DNA from: Parasitella parasitica
Taxonomy: Eukaryota; Mucoromycota; Mucoromycetes; Mucorales; Mucoraceae
Length of the DNA stretch: 26,054 nucleotides
Reading direction: 5' to 3'
NCBI GenBank assembly: GCA_025201805.1
Contig: MU619323.1
Location: 31,294-57,347, forward strand
A program made the position numbers and the translations under genes. Position 1 is the first letter of the stretch. The number at the start of each line of letters is the position of its first letter. Positions 19,303 through 26,054 of the stretch are shown here, one piece after another. The notes under the pieces were generated by a model. That model saw only the letters and a list, made by a program, of their open reading frames with translations, did no database searches and was not told the origin of the DNA.

Positions 19303-20096
19303 ATGAAGTCGACAATTGCTTTATCTTTGGTGCTTGCTGCCTCTTTCCAACAAGTCGCTTTCGCTCAAGATGGTAAGTAACCTGTCTAATATGCCGAATA
19401 TGCTATCGTCAGACTTATAAACTTAATCTAGATGAACAAAATGTACCCGCCATGCCAACGTTGCCTACTCCTGTTACTGACATTTATTGGTGGAAGACTC
19501 TTTTGACTGGAGATGAGATCAAGAATTACTTGACTGAACCTGCCACTGCCGCTGCTACTGCTGCTCCCACTGCTACCGACGATGTTGCTACTCCTTCCCC
19601 TACTGCTTCCGATAGCGAAAGTGCCAGCGAAGCTGTTAGCGGATCTGCCAGTGACTCTACTGCTTCAGCAACTGAAAGTGCTGTTGAAAGCGGAGCCTCT
19701 TCGGCTGCTTCAGATGTCTCTTCTTTAGCATCGGCTGTATCAGAAACACTCTCATCTATTGCTTCTGATGGTAAGAAACTAGATGTTCCAGATCTACATA
19801 CATAAGTTCTCCTTACTTACCCCCCCCCCCTTTTTTTTTTTTTTTGAATAGCTTCCGCTACCCCTTCTTCCGTCGCAGCTTGGTCAAGCAGTGCATCTAT
19901 TTTCTACTCCTCTGCTACTGGCGCACCCATTGCATCAGGTAGCTCTATTGTTGCTAGACCAAGTGGGTCTATTATTCCCCCCTCAACCACCAGCAATTCC
20001 GTTAATACGTCTATGGGTAGCCATGTTATTGCTGATATGGGTAAGATGGTCCTCTCAGTAGCCGTTGCAGCTATATTTGGAAATATGTTAAATTAA
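19303..20096 (+). CDS. Secreted Ser/Ala/Thr-rich protein, possible cell-wall mannoprotein
   Basis: Exons 19303-19372, 19432-19770 and 19852-20096; introns 59 and 81 bp; 217 residues. The start MKSTIALSLVLAASFQQVAF is a classic signal peptide, with likely cleavage after AFA (residue 21). The mature part begins with a short structured piece (PVTDIYWWKTLLTGDEIKNY) and then becomes a long Ser/Ala/Thr/Asp stretch suited to O-glycosylation. It ends in a hydrophobic tail (MVLSVAVAAIFGNMLN) that could be a GPI-attachment signal. Intron 2 contains C11 then T15 (19820-19845) directly before the acceptor. No enzymatic domain is recognised; the likely role is a surface or wall protein. The next gene downstream has the same overall design but no evident sequence similarity. 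Confidence 0.75.
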
Positions 20097-20297
20097 GAAC
20101 TCTCGCTCTCTTTGTCCTTTCTATCTTTGTCTTTTCCTCCTTTAAATTCTTTGAAATTGATATAGTATATTATAGTCATAATAATAGCAATTAGTCTTTC
20201 TACGAGACTAGTGAAATAGTAATAAAAACCAAATAGTTTAAATATGAAATGTTCAATTTGTGATACCTTTTCCCTTTGCCTTAAAAGATGGTTGATC

Positions 20298-20305
20298 TAT
20301 AAATA
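20298..20305 (+). promoter_or_regulatory. TATA box (TATAAATA)
   Basis: Exact TATAAATA 110 bp upstream of the ATG at 20408, the same octamer as before the preceding secreted-protein gene. Confidence 0.6.
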
Positions 20306-20407
20306 AGAAAGGAGAGGAAAAATAACCTGAGAAAAAAGAGTTTTCTTTTGGTGATACATAGCTCTTTTCTTCTTCTTTCTTTCTCTTGTAATCAAAACTT
20401 TGTAAAA

Positions 20408-21048
20408 ATGAAATTCTCTGTGATTGCTTCAGGCATTATCTTGGCTGCTACCTCTGTAGCAGCACAATTAACTGCTCCTATGCAAAACTATAATGTTAGT
20501 AGCCCCGTTTCCAACGGTCCCTATGTAGTTGGTCAAATTTTACCTTGCACCATTCAGCTCTTTGAAAATGTCATGTCAGGTACTTGTGTGAATTAATCAA
20601 TACGCAATTGCAAAATGCTAATGCTTGCAGTATAGATATTGCTCTGTCTATCTCTCTTAGTTCCGCTGCAACTGGCAGTAATCTTACTTATCCCATTGCT
20701 GCTTCAGTTGATGTCTCAAAGACTTCAGCCAGCGCCAAACAAAACGGCAACATCACTTACTACGAGCATTCTGTAAATTATAATATCCCCACCACTGTTG
20801 TTCCTGGAGCATACAATGTTGTCTTTTTGGATTCCAAGACAAACACTCATCTCGATGTACCAATTAACGTGTTGCCCGCTGCTTCTGCCTCCGCAATCAA
20901 ATCTGCTGCTTCAACTGGTGCTGCAGCTGCAACACCTACCTCTGCAGGCTCCATCTTCAAAGATAACGGCAACGGCGTTGCAGCCATGTCCCCTTCTAAA
21001 GCGATTGTTTCCCTTGCCTGCGTCGCTGTCTTGGCCTACATGCTTTGA
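20408..21048 (+). CDS. GPI-anchored Ser/Thr-rich surface protein with Kre9/Knh1-like Ig domain
   Basis: Exons 20408-20579 and 20636-21048; intron 56 bp (20580-20635); 194 residues. I placed the acceptor at TATAG (20635), which joins ENVMS to DIALSISLSS; using CAG four bases earlier (20631) would break the frame. Signal peptide MKFSVIASGIILAATSVAA, with likely cleavage before QL. The mature N-terminus has NYNVSSPVSNGPYVVGQILP and later ASVDVSKTSAS, VPGAYNVVFLDSKTNTHLDV, resembling the fungal Ser-Thr-rich GPI-anchored / Kre9-Knh1 N-terminal Ig-like domain. An Ala/Ser/Thr linker is followed by the hydrophobic C-terminus AIVSLACVAVLAYML, a likely GPI signal. The role is presumably in the cell wall. 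AATAAA-like signal near 21243. Confidence 0.75.
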
Positions 21049-23196
21049 GAAGACTTTGCAGCAAAATCTTATTTCTACACGTGCACCAGTAAAATGTAAT
21101 TTCTTTGTTCAACGTTTAAATAATGACAGCTATTTTTTTCCATTTCGTTGGAATAGCAGCCTCTAAATTATCGTAATTCCAACCTGACCATCTCCATCTC
21201 CATTTCCTTAATAACCGTTAAACGATATATACATGCGATCCTAATAAAAACACACTATACGCCTACATAATCAATGAGGCCAAACAAACGTTGTCAATGT
21301 ATCACTTAATCTCCACACTGGCTTTGGGATCAAGTTACACGGCTCGATATATTTTGTCACACATCAGCAAGATTCTATTTTAAAAACCTTAAAACATTCT
21401 TGTTGCAAATAATTGAAGTGCACAGTAATAGCAATGAATCGACAGTTTGCATCTCTTATCATGGTTGTTATTATCAGAAAAATAACAGCGGACCCAATGT
21501 CTCTTATAATAGACCCATGTTAAGTGATCATCGATACATGTTTGTTTGCTTACATTCAGGGGGTGTTTTTTTTTTTAGAAAAAAAAAATCAATACGATCC
21601 AGAATTGATCTTCACATCACATTAGTGGATTTGTACGTATAAATCATATTGTACTCATGCACGGTTATTTTTTTTTTTTCTTTTTTTAAAAAACGATAAG
21701 CATCAGGTGTGCAGATTTTAGCTTCTGCGATTGCTCTTCTTCCGATATGTAAAGTTTGAAAAGAGGTGCATATTATGTATGTGGCAGCTGATAATAATTG
21801 GCAGAGCTCAACATTTGAACTGAATACTACTTGTATAATGGGTAGGTCTTCTCAAACAAGATACTTACATTTATTATATAACAAGTGACACGTTGCACAC
21901 CGAGCTTGTTTGCTGCAAATAATAGCAGTGATGAAATGCTATATATAACTTGTTTGCATTTTGAGATGGAGGTATATATATATAGTTGCCATCTACTCGT
22001 TCTTTCAATTTAGGCAATTACCAAAGTATGCACGATTGTGAAGCTGTGTTTTTAGAGGATAATATTAGAGTTATTTAAGGCCTTTCATTGATTCAAGAGG
22101 TCAGCAACTAGTATCAGAAAGACTTTTAAAAAAAAAAGTGTGATTGAAGTTTCATACCCAAAGTTAAAAAAGACTATTGAGGCATTTATATAGCCAAGAA
22201 TTATACTGATCTACTCAAAAGAGCAAAGATCCAACTAATCTGTAAAGCTACAAAACAAGTATTACTAATGAGACTTTTATTATAGCCAAACAAAGCTCCA
22301 AAATTAGATGGTCATCAATAATACAAACACATACAGTTACTCAATTCTTAAGGTAAAGTTACAAAAACAAACATTCAAGTTGTATATCCTAAGAAGATCA
22401 AATATACATCGCACATTTTAGATATTTTAACTATTTAAAGATTACAGCGGAAACATGTGAGGGTAGCTATCATCTAAGTGGTTTGACTATCTTTGGAAGC
22501 AACTAAGATTTTAAAATGAGTTTTGACTTTAACTACCTATAGAGGATCGATATATACTGCGCGATTATGAAGGTATATATAGATATCCATCATCAGTAAA
22601 CTGTAAAAATGTTTATTTCGGATGGTAATAATTGGTGTGCTTGCACTGGAATAATAAGCGTGATAATAAACTCGGATTGAATGTGGCGATAAATTAAACA
22701 CGCTACATGGCAATTACCAATATTCATTATCAAATGCTCTAAACAGCACCTTGTAAAATGATATTGTCTACTGCTATCCAGGATTGGGTCATAAAGCAAT
22801 CTGATATGATTGAGATAAAGCAATACACATTACCAAACACCAGAGCATCGAATCAACGAGTGCTGGTAAACTAGAACGAATATATCTCGAATTAGTGTAA
22901 AGAAAGTTGCGGTGGCGAGATCTTTAGCCTTTGAGTTTACTTTGAATGGTGTACATGAGGGCATAATGTAACTGAAGTTTTAAGTTTGTGGTGCGGATTT
23001 AGTTTCACGTTTACATATTGATGTAATAAACACTTTTATCTCTCGTATATATGTATATGAATGCAGGGAATAAGCTCGTTGACACATTTTGAAAGCCTCA
23101 CTTCAAGCAACTCGACTGAACAGTGTAGCATATCATAACAGATATCCAGTACATTGATTTATGAAGCCACACTGACTGTTATTACTGGCATTTCTT
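21049..23196. other. Long intergenic, AT-rich, no gene recognised
   Basis: About 2.15 kb. The left end is the 3' flank of the GPI-protein gene. I looked for tRNA boxes, box C/D motifs and coding frames on both strands and found nothing I can support. A GCAAATAAT motif recurs near 21405 and 21915. Homopolymer runs lie at about 21567-21588 and 21668-21690. Confidence 0.45.
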
Positions 23197-23240
23197 GTTG
23201 CCTATTGAAAAAAAAAAAAAAAAAAAAAATAATAGGCAAC
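23197..23240. repeat. Perfect 10-bp inverted repeat enclosing an A22 tract
   Basis: GTTGCCTATT (23197-23206) and AATAGGCAAC (23231-23240) flank G, 22 A and T. The right arm ends 34 bp before the SOF1 ATG, so the structure sits in the promoter or the 5' UTR. Confidence 0.8.
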
Positions 23241-23274
23241 GTATTGTTTTATCACTCAATCAAATACATTTACA

Positions 23275-24597
23275 ATGGTCAAAGTAAAAGCTTTATCAAG
23301 ATCTTCCAACGACTATGTCAGAGAACGGGCGCAAGACATTCACAAAGTACAGCGGAATTTAGATCCTACGGCTCATCCTTTTGAACAAGGCAGAGAATAT
23401 ACCAGAGCTTTGAATGCAGTGAAATTGGACCGAATGTTTGCAAAGCCTTTTGTTGGATCTCTCAATGGACATATCGACGGTGTTTACTGTTTAACCAAGC
23501 ATCCTAGTAAGCTAAACTCTATGATTTCAGGTAGTGGCGATGGTGAAATTCGTATTTGGGAGGTTTCTGAGGAGAAAACCACTTGGAGAGTACAGGGCCA
23601 TCGTGGCCTAGTGAGTGGTGTATGTGCTGGCAAAGATGAAGGCCGGTTCTTGTCTTGTTCGACCGACAAAACTGTTAAGATCTGGGGAGCGGACTCTGAC
23701 CCCATTGAAACATACATGGGCAAGCACGCTTTTACAGGCTTATCTCATCATCGGTTTGATCCCATTTTTGCGACATCTGGCGGCACCGTTGAAGTTTGGG
23801 ACGAAAGCAGATCAGAACCCATCCACAATTTCGCATGGGGAGCAGACTCTTATCAAACAGTTAAATTCAACCAAGTAGAACAAAACATTTTTGCAGCCTG
23901 TGGCACTGATCGTACCGTTGTTCTGTACGATTTACGAACAAGTACACCACTTTCTAAGCTTGTCATGACACTAAAGACAAACGCTATCGCTTGGAATCCC
24001 ATGGAAGCCTACATCTTTACAACCGGTAGCGAAGATCATAATGCCTACACATTCGATATGAGAAATATGACATCAGCAAAGAATGTATTGAAGGACCATG
24101 TGTCTGCGATCATGGACGTAGATTATTCACCCACTGGCCAAGAAATTGTCACAGGCTCATATGATCGCACCATCCGTTTATACGATGTTGGCTCTGGCCA
24201 TAGCAGAGACTGCTATCACACAAAGAGAATGCAGAGGATCTTTGCAGTGCAGTACTCTATGGATAGCAAATATGTGCTGTCTGGTTCAGACGATGGTAAT
24301 ATTCGTATTTGGAAAGCACATGCCAATGAAAAGATAGGTGTCAAGGACTGGCGTGAAAAGAACAAGCTGGAATACTCTGCCAAACTGAAGGAAAGATATG
24401 GCCACATGACGGATATCCGCAGAATTGATAAACATAGAAGAACGCCCAAGGACATCAAGCTTGCTGATTCGAGAAAGAGGGAGATAATTAATGCAGAAAA
24501 ACGAAAGGAAGGATTAAGACGTAAACACTCCAAGAAGTTAGATTCTGTCAGACGTGTGCCTGAACGAGAAAAGCCAATTGTGGGCATCGCTAAATAG
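23275..24597 (+). CDS. SOF1: Sof1 / DCAF13, WD40 protein of the SSU processome
   Basis: Needed for U3-dependent processing of pre-18S rRNA in the nucleolus. A single intronless frame of 440 residues, unlike most neighbours. The N-terminus MVKVKALSRSSNDYVRERAQ, then NLDPTAHPFEQGREYTRALN and KLDRMFAKPFVGSLNGHIDG, is diagnostic of Sof1. WD40 repeats follow, with visible units such as SGSGDGEIRIWEVS, SCSTDKTVKIWGA, TGSYDRTIRLYDVG and SGSDDGNIRIWKAH. The C-terminal basic Sof1 domain (about 355-440) includes KLKERYGHMTDIRRIDKHRR and GLRRKHSKKLDSVRRVPERE. AATAAA-like signal at about 24650; a G11 run lies further downstream (24718-24728). Confidence 0.95.
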   Translation: MVKVKALSRSSNDYVRERAQDIHKVQRNLDPTAHPFEQGREYTRALNAVKLDRMFAKPFVGSLNGHIDGVYCLTKHPSKLNSMISGSGDGEIRIWEVSEEKTTWRVQGHRGLVSGVCAGKDEGRFLSCSTDKTVKIWGADSDPIETYMGKHAFTGLSHHRFDPIFATSGGTVEVWDESRSEPIHNFAWGADSYQTVKFNQVEQNIFAACGTDRTVVLYDLRTSTPLSKLVMTLKTNAIAWNPMEAYIFTTGSEDHNAYTFDMRNMTSAKNVLKDHVSAIMDVDYSPTGQEIVTGSYDRTIRLYDVGSGHSRDCYHTKRMQRIFAVQYSMDSKYVLSGSDDGNIRIWKAHANEKIGVKDWREKNKLEYSAKLKERYGHMTDIRRIDKHRRTPKDIKLADSRKREIINAEKRKEGLRRKHSKKLDSVRRVPEREKPIVGIAK

Positions 24598-24893
24598 TCT
24601 TAATTTGTACATTTTTTCTTATTCATCATTCCCTCTAATTCCAAGAAAGAATAAAAACCTGTACCATATTGAATAGCCAGATATTGCCTTCGTTGACAAG
24701 CCTGTAATGATGTCTGTGGGGGGGGGGGCAGCCAGTTCACAGCCTCACTCACACAGTTGTGATACCAAGAACAAATTTAACATCCGTTGGGTCGACGTAA
24801 ATTCATAGCGCTTTTGCAGCATTAAAAACGAGATATTTCCTTTTTCCCTTTTTCTTTTTCCCACTTTTTCTTTTTCTGCACACCAACAGAAAC

Positions 24894-26054
24894 ATGTCAA
24901 ATACTGCTGAAAGCAGGCCAGAATCAAAGCCAAACCAAATTGAAAGCCTAGAGGAACCAACAGCTAGCGAGACAATCGTTAATACCAAGGAATCCCAAGA
25001 TGAGCCAGCTGCCAAAGAAGCCGTAAGTGAGGCAGCAAATAAGTCTACTACTGTAGATGTATCACAGAAGCCGTCTCAACCAGAATCACAAGAGCCAGTT
25101 GAACAATTGAACCTACCAGAAAATGTGCGCATTTTGAAGGAAGCTTTTCCAGATACAGACGTCGAAGTCATTGAAGCCGTTCTCCATACCCAAAATGATA
25201 ATGTAGAAAGCGGCTTTGAAATTCTACTTGGCATGTCGGATCCTACCTACAATCCACCATCAACTGTAGATGAACAGGCGCCTCCAATGCCTCCCCGCCC
25301 ACAGACAAGACAAAACAGCGGCAATGCTCCTTACGCATACTGGGAACGTCAAGCTCAGCCAGAACCAACAACTGTGGAAGAGCAGCTTCGCATGGACGAA
25401 GAGTTTGCCAAAAGACTTGCTTTGGAAGATGAAAGAGCATCTCAAAATCGTAATTAATACTTTTTGTGCTCTTTGAAGCGTTTTTGTTTATGATTTTACA
25501 TTAGGCCGTCGATCGTCTGAACAGCCCCAGCGTCAACAACAACCGCAAAGACAGGATGACGATGATTCCTTATTCAACTTTCAAGGTAAGGAGAAATTAG
25601 TAGTAGAGGATGAAATGCTAGCTTTTGTTAAGGATAAAATACATAGACGAGCTTCCTATCATCAAAGAAAAGATGAAAGAGGCAGGAAATGCTGCTAAAA
25701 AGAAAATGATGGATTTATACAATCAATTCAAGGCCAACACACAGAAGAATAATCCCCAAACTATGAACGAAAAAGTCGCTACATCTTCTATGCCAACCAC
25801 AAACGCACAATACAGGTAATACCCATAGAAGCATGCGAAACAGAGCACTTGGTATTCATTTCTCATATGCAGAGGTTTACCGAGCGATGATGGCGATGAT
25901 CTTTTAACAGGCGATATATCTGCATTGCACCTATCTGACTATGATGTATACGCAAAAACAAACGGCAGACCTAGAAAATCAAATGATGACCAAAGCACCA
26001 ACAACAGAGGTATAAAATGTCAAAGAGTCTGATTACTCAGTGATTTAATACAAT
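24894..26054 (+). CDS. CUE-domain ubiquitin-binding protein, Cue5-like (3' end missing)
   Basis: Visible exons 24894-25449, 25505-25585, 25647-25815 and 25873-26009; introns 55, 61 and 57 bp; a further donor (GTATAA at 26010) shows the gene continues past the window edge. The first ~70 residues are acidic and disordered. The CUE domain spans about 73-115: NLPENVRILKEAFPDTDVEV, then EAVLHTQNDNVESGFEILLG, with the FP and Leu-Leu ubiquitin-contact positions. A Pro-rich PPMPPRPQ segment and EEQLRMDEEFAKRLALEDE follow, as in fungal Cue5 proteins, which act as ubiquitin receptors for autophagy of aggregates. Exon 3 encodes a basic helix (LPIIKEKMKEAGNAAKKKMM). Function is inferred from the family. 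Confidence 0.85.

Noticed and set aside
20580-20635. Reading through the intron of the GPI-protein gene to two separate short genes
   Set aside because: The splice at 20580-20635 restores one continuous signal-peptide to GPI-tail protein in phase.
21400-21642. Plus-strand open frame after the GPI-protein gene
   Set aside because: Runs through a T/A homopolymer and shows no coding features.
21920-22020. Possible box C/D snoRNA around GTGATGA near 21925
   Set aside because: No CTGA D box at suitable distance and no terminal stem.
22593-22823. Minus-strand open frame in the long desert
   Set aside because: 76 codons, no recognisable domain, no splice partners.
24216-24587. Minus-strand frame within SOF1
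   Set aside because: Antisense shadow of the conserved WD40/Sof1 coding region.
1-26054. tRNA genes, rRNA, CRISPR arrays
   Set aside because: No B-box-like GGTTCGANTCC, no rRNA-like sequence, no regularly spaced repeats found by eye on either strand.

Overview
The window looks like nuclear DNA of an early-diverging fungus, most likely Mucoromycota (Mucorales type). Support: AT-rich intergenic DNA; genes cut by many very short introns (mostly 55-75 bp, GTAAGT-like donors and TAG/CAG acceptors); fungal-type single-gene neighbourhoods; and decayed Tc1/mariner elements. The genus cannot be fixed from sequence alone. Exon joins below were made by eye from splice motifs, frame and family conservation.

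Layout. Positions 1-2646 are a transposon graveyard: the end of one Tc1/mariner-like element at the left edge (1-117), a nearly full-length but broken element with ~130 bp terminal inverted repeats (138-1774), and the transposase tail plus terminus of a third (2288-2644). From 3 kb the window holds housekeeping genes: an SH3 protein of the Nbp2/Skb5 type (2999-3849, -), cytosolic inorganic pyrophosphatase (4463-5711, -) head-to-head with ribosomal protein S6 (6121-7387, +), a Whi2-like BTB protein (7591-8607, +) convergent with an ER-type J-protein (8705-10033, -), fibrillarin (10447-11555, -), a two-domain mercaptopyruvate sulfurtransferase (12639-13874, -) divergent from a six-TM ALMT/FUSC-like membrane protein (14296-16570, +), Snu13/15.5K (18227-18732, +), two secreted, probably GPI-anchored Ser/Ala-rich proteins (19303-20096 and 20408-21048, +), the WD40 protein Sof1 (23275-24597, +), and a CUE-domain protein running off the right edge (24894 onward, +).

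Biological thread. Four genes act in ribosome synthesis: RPS6, fibrillarin (NOP1) and Snu13 (both core box C/D snoRNP proteins), and Sof1 (U3/SSU processome). They are interleaved with other genes, so this is loose clustering, not an operon. SNU13 has the most structured promoter seen: a 10-bp inverted repeat enclosing two CCAAT-containing direct repeats, followed by a HomolD-like octamer.

I saw no tRNA, rRNA, CRISPR array or bacterial-style operon. I found no clear novel multi-gene system. The best leads are the SNU13 promoter architecture, a stop-free 57-nt intron in the Whi2-like gene, alternative N-termini in the sulfurtransferase, an A22 tract inside a perfect inverted repeat in front of SOF1, and an exon-like orphan stretch at 17220-17396.
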